Position numbers and translations under genes: made by a program. This document shows, piece by piece, positions 1 through 7,649 of a DNA stretch of 24,432 nucleotides. The DNA is taken from positions 1-24,432 of the forward strand of contig CAZEAC010000068.1 in assembly GCA_964510065.1 (NCBI GenBank), given 5' to 3'. This DNA comes from CAZEAC01 sp964510065 (GTDB lineage Bacteria; Bdellovibrionota_C; UBA2361; CAIXSY01). Position 1 is the stretch's first letter; each line of letters starts with the position of its first letter. The notes under the pieces were generated by a model that did no database searches, was not told the origin of the DNA, and was given only the letters and a program-made list of their open reading frames with translations.

Positions 1-36
1 ATCGAGCCGATTCAGGCTTGACTTTAAACACAGCCG

Positions 37-125
37 CTCTGTGGTTCTTTGAATGGAAAATAAACCACAGAGGCACCGAGTTAGAACCGAGGGAAAGGAT
101 TAGTCATTTCGTTAACAGAGTACTA
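37..125. repeat. dispersed palindromic repeat, copy A (left part degenerate)
   Basis: The copy contains CTCTGTGGTTC (37-47) facing AACCACAGAG (63-72). A tail follows, ending in AACAGAGTACTA (114-125) that matches the ends of copies at 15612-15762 and 22591-22716. The left terminal arm seen in those copies is not recognisable here, so the element is truncated or diverged. Its last three bases are the stop codon of pckA on the minus strand. It may also act as a terminator for pckA. No transposase is associated with it. Confidence 0.7.
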
Positions 126-1700
126 CGTAGGTCCGGCGTTTATAATTTCCGGTGCGCAGCCGTCTTTGAATTTACTGAAATTCTCATGAAAGAGTCGCAC
201 AAGCTTTTCCGCGCCGCTATCGTAGGCAGCAGGGTCTTTCCAGCATTTTCTCGGGTCGAGGATTTCATCAGGAACGTTCGGACAGTGTTTCGGTACTAAA
301 AATCCGAAATGTGGATCTCGTGTCATCTCAACTGAGTTAAGTGAGCCGTCATGGATTGCGTCAATCATGGCGCGGGTGTAGCGCAGCTTGATGCGTGAGC
401 CAACGCCGTAAGGGCCGGCCGACCATCCAGTATTAATCATCCAAGCGTGTGCCGTATGCTCACGCATCTTTGCAGCAAGGAGTAACGCGTAGGTGTTGGG
501 GTGCCAGACCATAAACGCTGCGCCAAAACAGGCTGAAAACGTCGCTTGCGGTTCGTTCACTCCCTGCTCAGTGCCAGCAACTTTAGCAGTGTAGCCACTA
601 ATAAAATGATACATCGCCTGCTCTGGGCTCAGTTTGCTCACCGGCGGCAAAACGCCGAAGGCATCGCAAGTAAGGAATATAATATTCTTCGGGTGGCCAC
701 CTATGCAGGGGATTTTTGCATTGGGAATAAACTCAATCGGATAGCAGGCGCGTGTGTTTTCGGTGCGCGACGCGTTATTGTAATCGACGTCGCGAGAATC
801 AGGGTAGATCACCACATTTTCAAGCACCGCACCGAAGCGGATCGCTTTAAAGATCTCCGGCTCGTTTTCCTCTTTTAGGCCGATGCACTTGGCGTAGCAG
901 CCACCCTCGATATTAAACACGCCACGTTCGCTCCAGCAGTGTTCGTCATCGCCAATAAGTTTTCGTCTTGGATCGGCGGAGAGTGTGGTCTTTCCGGTTC
1001 CTGACAGTCCGAAGAAAAGTGAGACGTCACCGCTACTGCCTTCGTTCGCGGAGCAGTGCATTGAAAGCACGCCACGTTTCGGCATGAGGTAATTTAGCAC
1101 GGTAAAAACGCCTTTCTTCATTTCGCCAGCGTACTCGGTGCCTAGAATTACCGCGGTCTTATCTTCGAAGCTTATATCGACGCTTGTTTCCGACGTCATC
1201 TCTTCGGTGAAACGGTTCGCGGGAAATTTGCCTGCGTTGAGAATGACAAAATCAGGCTCACCGAAGTTTTCAAGCTCTTCAACGCTCGGGCGAATCAACA
1301 TGTTATGCATGAAGAGTGCATGGTATGGCCGTGAGCATACAACACGAATCTTGAGGCGATACGCCGGGTCCCAGCCGGCAAAGCCGTCGACGACGAAGAT
1401 CTCTTGCTTAGTGTTTAGGTAGTCGATTGCGCGCACATGATTAATCTGAAATACGCGCGCGCTCATTTTTATATTTATCTTGCCCCACCATATATCTTTG
1501 GAGCTGGCAGGATTATCGACGATCCGTTTATCGGCCGGGCTTCTGCCTGTGCGTTTTCCAGAGGAAACTGCAAGTGCGCCGGAGGAAGTAATCAGTGAAT
1601 CCGGCTCGCAATGAATCGAGCGTTCGTAAAGCGCAGCTGGTTCAAGGTTTCGGTGAATGGTCGCGGCGTGAATGCCGAGACCAGAGAGCGACAAGGGCAT
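123..1700 (-). CDS. pckA: Phosphoenolpyruvate carboxykinase (ATP)
   Basis: This cytosolic gluconeogenic enzyme makes phosphoenolpyruvate and CO2 from oxaloacetate and ATP. The 525-residue product has the usual length for the ATP-dependent family. Visible motifs are the P-loop GLSGTGKT (231-238) and the family signature LIGDDEHCWSERGVFN (248-263), carrying the metal-binding aspartates. The TEYAGEMKKG segment (188-197) and the CSRPYHALF segment (122-130) are also present. The ATG directly follows the stop codon of the upstream gene (TAAATG), with GGAGG 11 nt ahead, so the two genes are probably co-transcribed and translationally coupled. The stop codon lies in the end of a palindromic repeat. 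The identification is secure from the signature and full length. Confidence 0.97.
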   Translation of the reverse strand: MPLSLSGLGIHAATIHRNLEPAALYERSIHCEPDSLITSSGALAVSSGKRTGRSPADKRIVDNPASSKDIWWGKINIKMSARVFQINHVRAIDYLNTKQEIFVVDGFAGWDPAYRLKIRVVCSRPYHALFMHNMLIRPSVEELENFGEPDFVILNAGKFPANRFTEEMTSETSVDISFEDKTAVILGTEYAGEMKKGVFTVLNYLMPKRGVLSMHCSANEGSSGDVSLFFGLSGTGKTTLSADPRRKLIGDDEHCWSERGVFNIEGGCYAKCIGLKEENEPEIFKAIRFGAVLENVVIYPDSRDVDYNNASRTENTRACYPIEFIPNAKIPCIGGHPKNIIFLTCDAFGVLPPVSKLSPEQAMYHFISGYTAKVAGTEQGVNEPQATFSACFGAAFMVWHPNTYALLLAAKMREHTAHAWMINTGWSAGPYGVGSRIKLRYTRAMIDAIHDGSLNSVEMTRDPHFGFLVPKHCPNVPDEILDPRKCWKDPAAYDSGAEKLVRLFHENFSKFKDGCAPEIINAGPT

Positions 1701-2111
1701 TTAGTCGTGAGCCTCCTGGGTATTAGTCTTTGCCACTTCCCAGTTGCCGCTTTTTTCCTGACAGAGATTGTACACACCTCGCCCGAGTCGCCGTTTCGAA
1801 CGGTTTATCACCTTAATCGAACGACATGTTTGCGAGTCATGTAAGAACGAGGTGAGCGCGATAACTTCGCCGGAATTTCCAGTTACCTCATTCTTCCAAC
1901 TTACACTTGAATTCTCGGTTACACTGGTTAGGGCGTCTTTCACTGCCTTGTCGACTTTGGCCAGATCGTCATCGCCAAAATCACGATATGCACTGTCTTT
2001 CATAAACAGACTATCAAGGCCAAAACTTCGCGATGGCACTGCGATTAGGGCGGCCCCTACAAGAAGCGACGCAACAACAAGTAGCCGACTATGATTTGTC
2101 ATGCTGTACAT
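1701..2111 (-). CDS. Small exported protein resembling the 17-kDa surface antigen / RT0821-Lpp0805 family
   Basis: The product is 136 residues, or 133 if translation begins at the second Met (2102). It starts with a signal-peptide-like stretch: a hydrophobic run LLVVASLLVGAALIAVP followed by SRSFG. The C-terminal part has the pattern SWKNEVTGNSGEV, then TCRSIKV and GRGVYNLCQEKSGNWEV. This resembles the C-terminal domain of rickettsial-type surface antigens: a Trp-Gly start, a Cys-Arg pair, and a late Cys before a GxW. The two cysteines could form a disulfide outside the cytoplasm. No lipobox cysteine follows the hydrophobic run, so it is probably periplasmic or surface-exposed rather than lipidated. 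It is the first gene of a likely two-gene unit with pckA; why it precedes pckA is unclear. The family assignment is by pattern only. Confidence 0.6.
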   Translation of the reverse strand: MYSMTNHSRLLVVASLLVGAALIAVPSRSFGLDSLFMKDSAYRDFGDDDLAKVDKAVKDALTSVTENSSVSWKNEVTGNSGEVIALTSFLHDSQTCRSIKVINRSKRRLGRGVYNLCQEKSGNWEVAKTNTQEAHD

Positions 2112-2156
2112 ACAGTCTAATAATAATACTTTCTGATGCGCTTCTCAAAGGTGGAA

Positions 2157-2186
2157 GATATAGCTATTTTTTAAATATGACGTCAA
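2157..2186 (-). promoter_or_regulatory. Candidate sigma-70 promoter for the surface-antigen/pckA unit
   Basis: Reading the minus strand, TTGACG (2186-2181) is followed after 18 bp by TATATC (2162-2157). The predicted transcript starts about 40 nt before the ATG at 2111. No other obvious promoter is seen in the 175-bp gap 2112-2286. The spacer length is slightly above the optimum. Confidence 0.45.
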
Positions 2187-2286
2187 TGTATGCGCGCTAT
2201 CTAATAGCTTGAATTTACTATGTATTCTGTAAGATTGGGCCTTTGGTCGTGTCGATACACTCGAAGGCTCAAATGCTCGTGAGGAC

Positions 2287-3246
2287 TCAAACTTTCTCAA
2301 GGACAAGTAGCGCGTGGTAACCCGGCACAAGCGGCTGGTCGAGTCCAAGCTGCCGAACCTCGCCAGTGCGAAGCCCTTCGTTATCAAAATGAGTGATCCA
2401 GGACTGGATGCTCGCAAAGTTGCACGGTGTTGCGAGCTTTTGTCGTGGATCCTCATGATACGAAAGTACTCGGCTCGCGAGGATATCAAAAAAGCAGTTA
2501 AATTGGCGCTGCGTTCTTTCGGCGAGTCCGATGAAATTAACGAGGCCCGGCTGCGTGCGGTGTTCCGGAAGCATCTGAGTGATTCCGTGAACAGTTTCAA
2601 TGACCACAAGGGTGCCGCCTGACTTCACGATGCGCGACATCTCGCGAATTCTCTCGAGCGGCTGTTTGCAATGATGCAGTGAAGTAAGCGCGAGAATTCC
2701 ATCAAACTGCTCGTCACGAAAGGGAAGTGGACCTTCATTGGGTAGGCCTTTAAAGGGCAGACCGATTTTCTGAGTCTCAGGGAATCGAATCTCATCGCTT
2801 AGTGTAATGTCATGGCCCTGACGAGCAAGAGTGCGCGCAATTTCACCGGTCCCGGAGCCAAGCTCCAAGAGGTGACCATCCGGCATATATGGGCGAAGCT
2901 GCGCCACGACCTGTTGGGCACGTTGGTGCACGAGGCTTTCATAGGGCTCAATGAGTTGCGCTTCTTCAAAAAGCTGATGAAGCTTTCGCTCATGAACCTC
3001 AGGACGTGGATTTTCAGTGAGGATTCTGAAGATCTGTTTGCGAAAATCGGTAGTGCTTTCAAGTGAGGAACCGAGTGCGCCGAGTAGCCCCTCGAGCGCT
3101 GGAACAACCGCGCGTCCAAGCCGTTCGTGCCGTAGTACATCGGCAAGCGGTGGTACGGGATCGTCGAAAAAGTTTTTAGGCCACTCCCTTTCGAGAAGCG
3201 CGGTGTGAGACGCTCGTGATGGATCTGATTCGGGTACAGCTGGCAT
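2287..3246 (-). CDS. SAM-dependent methyltransferase (Methyltransf_11-like)
   Basis: This is a class I methyltransferase of 319 residues. An N-terminal region of about 120 residues with no recognised motif precedes the catalytic fold. Motif I is LLELGSGTGEIA (126-137). The acidic residue closing strand 2 is in TLSDE (148-152), and the post-II/III region is FDGILALTSLHHCKQP (181-196). The strand-5 region reads VKSGGTLVVIET (207-218). The substrate is unknown; the long N-terminal region would fit small-molecule or lipid modification, but nothing decides this. It lies 50 bp downstream of the HerA-like gene on the same strand. It has a candidate promoter of its own in that gap, and no Shine-Dalgarno sequence before the ATG. 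Confidence 0.8.
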   Translation of the reverse strand: MPAVPESDPSRASHTALLEREWPKNFFDDPVPPLADVLRHERLGRAVVPALEGLLGALGSSLESTTDFRKQIFRILTENPRPEVHERKLHQLFEEAQLIEPYESLVHQRAQQVVAQLRPYMPDGHLLELGSGTGEIARTLARQGHDITLSDEIRFPETQKIGLPFKGLPNEGPLPFRDEQFDGILALTSLHHCKQPLERIREMSRIVKSGGTLVVIETVHGITQMLPEHRTQPGLVNFIGLAERTQRQFNCFFDILASRVLSYHEDPRQKLATPCNFASIQSWITHFDNEGLRTGEVRQLGLDQPLVPGYHALLVLEKV

Positions 3247-3257
3247 AAATTTGCAAA

Positions 3258-3287
3258 GCTATACTCTCAATGTCAGGGTGAGGTCAA
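3258..3287 (-). promoter_or_regulatory. Candidate promoter for the methyltransferase gene
   Basis: Minus strand TTGACC (3287-3282), 18-bp spacer, TATAGC (3263-3258). Transcription would begin only about 5 nt before the ATG at 3246, giving a nearly leaderless mRNA. This agrees with the absence of a ribosome-binding site there. Confidence 0.4.
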
Positions 3288-3296
3288 GGTCGCCGG

Positions 3297-5015
3297 CTAA
3301 AGACAAATTACCGTCGTTTCCTTTTTCTTCTCGTTGAGCGCCCAATGTTTTTGGAAGTCGGCGCTGCGCGCATTCGGACGTTTTACCGGCATATTAACCT
3401 TGACAAGGAGGGGCACTGGAAATTCCGCGCCAAGCAGAACTGCTTGGCCTTGGGTAAGAATCGGCAGTGAATTCAGCGCAGAAGCATTCGCCTCGCCGGA
3501 GGATCGTTCTATGATGCCGCGGTCTTTGTCATTAATGAGGCGGTGCACAATGAGAGATCCCACCTGGCTCAGCACGCTCTCGGGGAGATCGCGCGGTCTC
3601 TGTGTCGCGATGCAGATATGCAGTCCGTATTTTCGTCCCTCTTTCGCAATGAGCGCAAAAGAGTCCATAGAAAATTCGGTATTTGTCTCCATCTTCTCTT
3701 TTAAGAAGTGATGGGCCTCGTCGACACACACCAGCACGGGTAGTTCGCGAAAGCGCTCGTCGCGCGACATCTGCATGAGGTAGCGTCCCGCCGCATTTGC
3801 GACAATTTCTCGGGCATTATGCTCAAACGAGAGATACTGCATCGAGATTACCAGGATGCGGTGAGTATCGCTCTTTAAAAATTCATCGATGACTCGGAAT
3901 AGCGATGGCTTCTCGCCGGGTTGAAAAATTGGCGCGAGGTTTCCCGAGGTTATTATGTCCTGTACCCGATTAGTAAGCGTCACGCAGAGTGACATCTCGA
4001 TCTGATTGATATCGCCCCATGATTGTGTCTCGGTGGAGCTTCTGTTCGCCATGACGCATTCGTTTGCAATTTGGCGTACGAGCTTTGAGATATCAAAGTC
4101 GGCGCAGTGGCCCTCGACCGCATTTACATTCTCGAGGTAGGCTTTCTCGTAAAATTGTTTGCTTTTATTTGCCTTTGGAAAGTAGCCATCGAGGCCAATT
4201 TCGGGGGCAAGTTTTATAAGCTTTAAGCTCTTAATCGCCTGACGGAGCTTTGGTGCCTGCGCTTCGCCGGTTGGTTTGAAAATAGCAAAGAGATCGTTTT
4301 CCGTAAGCTCATAGTAGGGCAGCACAACCTCGTTTAAGTGCTCAGGCGGGCTTGGATGATTTCCGATGTAGACATGGAACGCGTTTGATTCAATTGATCC
4401 GAACTCGCCGCTTGGGTCAAAGAGTATGGTCTTTGATTTGTGTTTCGCGACCTCTTCCACGAGCCGGGTAAGGGTGTAGCTCTTCCCACCACCGGTTGTG
4501 CCAAGAATCGCCATATGCCGACCGAAGAGCATCTCAGGGGTGATTGTGATTGGGGTGTTGTGGCCATCGGCGAGCCGCGCGAGATCGAGACTCACTGCCG
4601 GTGCGCCGCCGTCTTTCTTCGCGCGGCTTTCAGCGACCATTCGTACCACCGAGGGGTCGCAGAGATATACTGATGCGCCCAGTGCAGGCCGTTTGGCGAC
4701 ACCGGGAAGAACCGACGAATTTTTGAAATCGATGGTGTTGAGGAGATTCACGCTCGCCGTTGGAATCTTCGCTCCCTGGGAGTTCTCCTCGAGACTCATT
4801 CCGCCGACCTGTCCGAAGATGACCACTGAGCCGCAGGGAAGAAGCACGTAGTCTCCGACCTGGCAGGAAGCTGCATCAGGGTTGTCGCTACTTGCCTCAA
4901 GAGTGACCTTTACCGCCGAAAGCCCGCCATCGGAAACCGTGCCGATTTTGAGCGATGGTTGAAGTGGGCCGATGGAATCAGTGTTGTTTTCCGATTGTTC
5001 TAGTGGTTGGTGCAT
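3297..5015 (-). CDS. HerA-like (DUF87/FtsK-HerA superfamily) ATPase
   Basis: The 572-residue protein resembles HerA-type hexameric DNA-translocating ATPases. A beta-rich N-terminus of about 120 residues fits the HAS-barrel domain of the family. The Walker A motif is GTTGGGKS (172-179). Walker B is PVLVCVDEAHHF (426-437). A following segment IATQRPRDLPESVLSQVGS (469-487), ending near HRLINDKDR, is typical of HerA sensor and arginine-finger regions. Bacterial and archaeal HerA proteins often act with the nuclease NurA in DNA end processing, but no nurA is visible here. Stand-alone bacterial homologues exist, so the role is open. The start ATG has GGGGAGAG about 5-7 nt upstream. A decayed copy of its first 70-odd codons lies at 6555-6803, on the far side of an inserted ATPase gene. 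Confidence 0.85.
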   Translation of the reverse strand: MHQPLEQSENNTDSIGPLQPSLKIGTVSDGGLSAVKVTLEASSDNPDAASCQVGDYVLLPCGSVVIFGQVGGMSLEENSQGAKIPTASVNLLNTIDFKNSSVLPGVAKRPALGASVYLCDPSVVRMVAESRAKKDGGAPAVSLDLARLADGHNTPITITPEMLFGRHMAILGTTGGGKSYTLTRLVEEVAKHKSKTILFDPSGEFGSIESNAFHVYIGNHPSPPEHLNEVVLPYYELTENDLFAIFKPTGEAQAPKLRQAIKSLKLIKLAPEIGLDGYFPKANKSKQFYEKAYLENVNAVEGHCADFDISKLVRQIANECVMANRSSTETQSWGDINQIEMSLCVTLTNRVQDIITSGNLAPIFQPGEKPSLFRVIDEFLKSDTHRILVISMQYLSFEHNAREIVANAAGRYLMQMSRDERFRELPVLVCVDEAHHFLKEKMETNTEFSMDSFALIAKEGRKYGLHICIATQRPRDLPESVLSQVGSLIVHRLINDKDRGIIERSSGEANASALNSLPILTQGQAVLLGAEFPVPLLVKVNMPVKRPNARSADFQKHWALNEKKKETTVICL

Positions 5016-5066
5016 AGGAGCTCTCCCCGCGCTATCGCAATAATTGTCGGCAGAGCGGCGATTCTC

Positions 5067-5204
5067 CTAAATAGTGTCTGTCCCACAATGCCACCTTTTT
5101 AGATCCGCCTTCGCGTGGCATGCCAGCATTCTCGAGTAGTTACACGGGCTACGGCGGATAGTTTCTGCCATTTTTTTATCAAGTGGACAGAAACTAAATA
5201 GTGT
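5067..5204. repeat. Possible miniature transposon relic with inverted ends
   Basis: An 11-bp direct repeat, CTAAATAGTGT, occurs at 5067-5077 and 5194-5204. Imperfect inverted ends overlap it: AGTGTCTGTCCCAC at 5072-5085 against the complement of 5182-5195 (AGTTTCTGTCCACT), 12 of 14 matching. A related hairpin lies inside: AGTTTCTGCCA (5160-5170) pairs with TGGACAGAAACT (5184-5195) apart from one bulged base. The element lies between the ATPase stop and the herA-like start, with no open reading frame. It could be a MITE, an IS remnant, or a transcriptional signal between the two genes. Confidence 0.45.
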
Positions 5205-5242
5205 ATTGATTCCGCTCTAACTCGGCCTATGAGGAGGTCGGA

Positions 5243-6397
5243 CTAATCCCATATTCCCTGCCAAAGCTCCGTTAAAAATTCTTCAGCCGAAATTATATCA
5301 ATTCCGTCTTCGGTGCGTTCGCGGATTCCGCTAAATTTTATAAGGTGTAGGGACTTACATTGAGGGTTATCCGCGCGCAGTTCACGAAGCCCCTTGAGAT
5401 GAGCCGAGGTTATTCTTGTTCCGGCTTTGAATTCAATCGCGTGTTCACTATCGTTAACAATCAGGTCGACTTCACCGCCACCCGAGAGACGCCAGTAACT
5501 AAGATCCCAACGCTTCTTCCGATAGAGGTTATAGGTTCGTATTTCATTGACGAGCCAATTCTCGAAGGCTTTACCTATAAGTTCCGAGCCAGGTTCGATC
5601 TGCCGTCGTTTCGCCAATTGATTCACTACTCCCACGTTGGTGAAGTAAAATTTAGGGGCATGAACCACTCGGCGCTTTTGGCGTTTTACATATGCCGGCA
5701 AGAAGAATCCAAGCAAAGTATCCTCGAGAATAGAATAGTAATTTTTCACCGTAGCGCTATTTGCGCCGCACTCGGAGCCAATCTTTGTATAATTTATTAT
5801 CTCGGAGTCGCATATCGCCGAGGCGCGTAAAAAATCAACGAATTTCGGCAGATTACGCACAAGAGCTTCGGCGGAAATCTCTTCCTTGAGATAGTCTCCA
5901 ACATAGGCCTCCATGTCGCTCAGTGGATCATCGCTTAGATAATGGCTTGGGAGATTACCGACATTCAGGATTTTTACCAGATCAAATTCCGCGCCGATTT
6001 CCTCTCTGGTCAAACCACAAAGTTCGTAGCGATGTGCCCTTCCGCCAAGAAGATTGCCTCCACCGCGCTTTAATTTTCTCGCGCTAGAGCCACAAAGCGC
6101 GAAGCGAGTTTTGGTTTCCTCGATGAGCCAGTGTACTTCGTCAAGCAAGGCCGGAATCTTTTGAACTTCGTCGATAATGAAAAGATTTTTAGGATCCGCT
6201 TTCACAAGCTGGCGTAGTCGCGCCGGTGATTCGGCAAAGGCCGCATATTCGTCGCTCTTGAGTAGATCAATACGAGTTGCGTGTGGGTAGCGCAGGCGCA
6301 GGAGAGAGCTTTTCCCTGTTTGGCGTGGCCCCCACAAAAAGAAGCTCTGATTTGGAGCTTCCGGGAGATCTAGAATTCGACGAAAGTATGTTTTCAT
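5243..6397 (-). CDS. AAA-type ATPase with C-terminal DUF4143 domain (ATPase 1)
   Basis: The 384-residue product has a P-loop GPRQTGKS (23-30), Walker B FIIDEVQKIP (73-82) and the family-typical GSSARKLKRGGGNLLGGR (103-120). A winged-helix-like middle follows, with YTKIGSECGANSATVKNYY (203-221). The C-terminal DUF4143 part carries EVD (309-311) and, 11 residues on, EFK (322-324), the spacing of a PD-(D/E)xK nuclease-like core. The family is widespread, often multicopy and functionally uncharacterised. An in-frame TTG at 6421 exists, but the ATG at 6397 is preferred because a perfect palindrome ends just before it. The gene lies between the intact herA-like gene and a herA 5' fragment, in the same orientation, like the paralogue at 11486-12649. 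Confidence 0.88.
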   Translation of the reverse strand: MKTYFRRILDLPEAPNQSFFLWGPRQTGKSSLLRLRYPHATRIDLLKSDEYAAFAESPARLRQLVKADPKNLFIIDEVQKIPALLDEVHWLIEETKTRFALCGSSARKLKRGGGNLLGGRAHRYELCGLTREEIGAEFDLVKILNVGNLPSHYLSDDPLSDMEAYVGDYLKEEISAEALVRNLPKFVDFLRASAICDSEIINYTKIGSECGANSATVKNYYSILEDTLLGFFLPAYVKRQKRRVVHAPKFYFTNVGVVNQLAKRRQIEPGSELIGKAFENWLVNEIRTYNLYRKKRWDLSYWRLSGGGEVDLIVNDSEHAIEFKAGTRITSAHLKGLRELRADNPQCKSLHLIKFSGIRERTEDGIDIISAEEFLTELWQGIWD

Positions 6398-6409
6398 ATT
6401 ACATGTAAT
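6398..6409 (-). promoter_or_regulatory. Perfect 12-bp palindrome abutting the ATPase 1 start codon
   Basis: ATTACATGTAAT is its own reverse complement and is followed directly by the ATG at 6397 on the minus strand. No Shine-Dalgarno sequence is present. It is probably an operator for a dimeric regulator, possibly the winged-helix ATPase itself; the regulator is inference. Confidence 0.55.
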
Positions 6410-6424
6410 TTTAAAACTCAAATT

Positions 6425-6453
6425 AATATATTGCTATTTAGCTGATATTGCAA
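6425..6453 (-). promoter_or_regulatory. Candidate promoter of ATPase 1
   Basis: On the minus strand TTGCAA (6453-6448), a 17-bp spacer and TATATT (6430-6425) form a good sigma-70-type pair. The predicted start is about 20-25 nt before the ATG, so the palindrome at 6398-6409 would lie in the short leader just downstream of the start site. Confidence 0.45.
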
Positions 6454-6554
6454 GAGAATTTATAAGCGATAGTTTTGAGAAGGTTCCTTCGCGTTGGCTG
6501 CGGGAGCTTTTTTACCTTGGCCACCGCGCAAAGGGTCTCAGCCCAGCTATTTGC

Positions 6555-6803
6555 TGGCAACTTGCCCAAAGATGACCACGCGGCCGAAGGGAAGGGGCGC
6601 CTAGTCGCCTACTTGGCACGAAGTTGCATTGGGACTTTCGCGCTGCATGCCTCAAGGGTGACTTTGATAGCCGAGAGGCCGCCATCTGGGTACCGTGCCG
6701 ATTTTGAGCGATGGTTGAAGTGGGCCGATGGAATCAGTCTGGACTTCGGATGGATCGAGTGGTTGATGCATGATTTTCTCCCCGCGTGGAAGATGTCGGC
6801 AGG
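6555..6803 (-). pseudogene. Decayed 5' fragment of the HerA-like gene
   Basis: This stretch aligns base for base, with small indels, to 4815-5054: the first 70-odd codons of the intact herA-like gene plus about 30 bp upstream. The start codon survives at 6771 (MHQPLDPSE against MHQPLEQSE), and DSIGPLQPSLKIGTV is unchanged. A frameshift follows directly, and the remaining barrel is out of frame. By eye, identity is roughly 75-80 %, but a 47-bp block (6692-6738 against 4936-4982) is perfectly identical. Weak similarity may continue to about 6480. No downstream ATPase domain remains, so it cannot make a functional HerA. It lies upstream of ATPase 1 in the same orientation. Confidence 0.9.
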
Positions 6804-7100
6804 AATTTGGAGTTTCTGGATGGGAGCGTTCCCGATTTATGGACCGCGTAAGGTCGCCGAGATCGGCCATCGAGCTAAGGAGTGAAAAGCCTAGACAGTT
6901 GCCTCTTGCTAGAATAGGCGTTCACAGCTTATTGGCGAGGCAATTAGAGTAAGCCATTGTTATTAATGACTATTTAATCGAGGAAAATGTCGCGCTAATT
7001 GATTAAACAATCCTGAAGCACATCTCGGGCAAGTCCGGAATAACCTCATGGAAGGGGAAAAGAGGAAAGACGGGGGTCTCATATAAAGTGGTGTGGTACC
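6804..7100. other. Intergenic region before the TadE operon, no gene recognised
   Basis: There are about 300 bp without a supported gene. A purine-rich stretch lies at 7049-7075. TATAAA at 7082-7087 could be a -10 element for the TadE operon, but there is no convincing -35 partner. No repeat or RNA gene was recognised. Confidence 0.5.
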
Positions 7101-7649
7101 ATGGGAACCTGCTCTCGCGATTTATTGAAATCTGTGCCTGTTGGGAAAGCTGTGTTTTCGGCAAAAAGGGGTTCTGTTGCCCTCGAAGCAGTTATTTCGA
7201 TTGGTGTATTTACTATTTTCACCCTTGTTTGTCTTAACTTTGCTCTCTACTTCTATCAACAGCTCGTACTTCAGTATATTACCAACAAGTGGGCGCGAAC
7301 TGCTTCAATCGGTGATGTTGTTCCAGATGGGAGGAATCTGCGAATTACCTCTTATACCGCCAATGATATAAAAACAGAGATTCAAAACAGCGCGAGTAAT
7401 TACAATATTCCGTTAACGGCGGCAGATATTCGGATCTGCGCACTCCCTGAAACCTGCCCCGTGGGAACTCCTAACTGCATCTTAAATGCGACAGCAAATT
7501 GTACTACTCCGGGGCTCGGAAATGCCCTTCAGGGACAAAGTTACTTTATTGCAGTTGCCCGACCGTTTCGAGCTTTTTTTGGACATTTTCAATCTTTAGA
7601 GCTTCGAGCACAGGCGATAGGACGGCATGAGGGTGGAACGAATGATTAG
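7101..7649 (+). CDS. TadE-like pseudopilin-type membrane protein (first of two)
   Basis: The 182-residue product has a short basic N-terminus and then the prepilin-like motif KRG|SVALE (Glu at +5 after the Gly) leading into a hydrophobic helix, AVISIGVFTIFTLVCLNFAL. This is the layout of TadE-like proteins, which are processed by a prepilin peptidase and assist Flp/Tad pilus or secreton assembly at the envelope. The C-terminal part is extracytoplasmic and holds four closely spaced cysteines (in ICALPETC and NCILNATANC) that may pair. The start ATG has no strong ribosome-binding site. Its 3' end overlaps the next gene, indicating a coupled operon. No tadA, tadB, tadC, rcpA or flp gene lies in the window. 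Confidence 0.75.
   Translation: MGTCSRDLLKSVPVGKAVFSAKRGSVALEAVISIGVFTIFTLVCLNFALYFYQQLVLQYITNKWARTASIGDVVPDGRNLRITSYTANDIKTEIQNSASNYNIPLTAADIRICALPETCPVGTPNCILNATANCTTPGLGNALQGQSYFIAVARPFRAFFGHFQSLELRAQAIGRHEGGTND

Noticed and set aside
2314..2622. Plus-strand open frame of 102 codons opposite the methyltransferase
   Set aside because: It is antisense to a gene with clear methyltransferase motifs and has no recognisable features.
5360..5830. Plus-strand open frame of 156 codons opposite ATPase 1
   Set aside because: Shadow of the ATPase gene; the minus-strand reading carries the conserved family motifs.
6475..6885. Plus-strand open frame of 136 codons between ATPase 1 and the TadE operon
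   Set aside because: It runs antisense across the decayed herA fragment; the homology on the minus strand explains the sequence.
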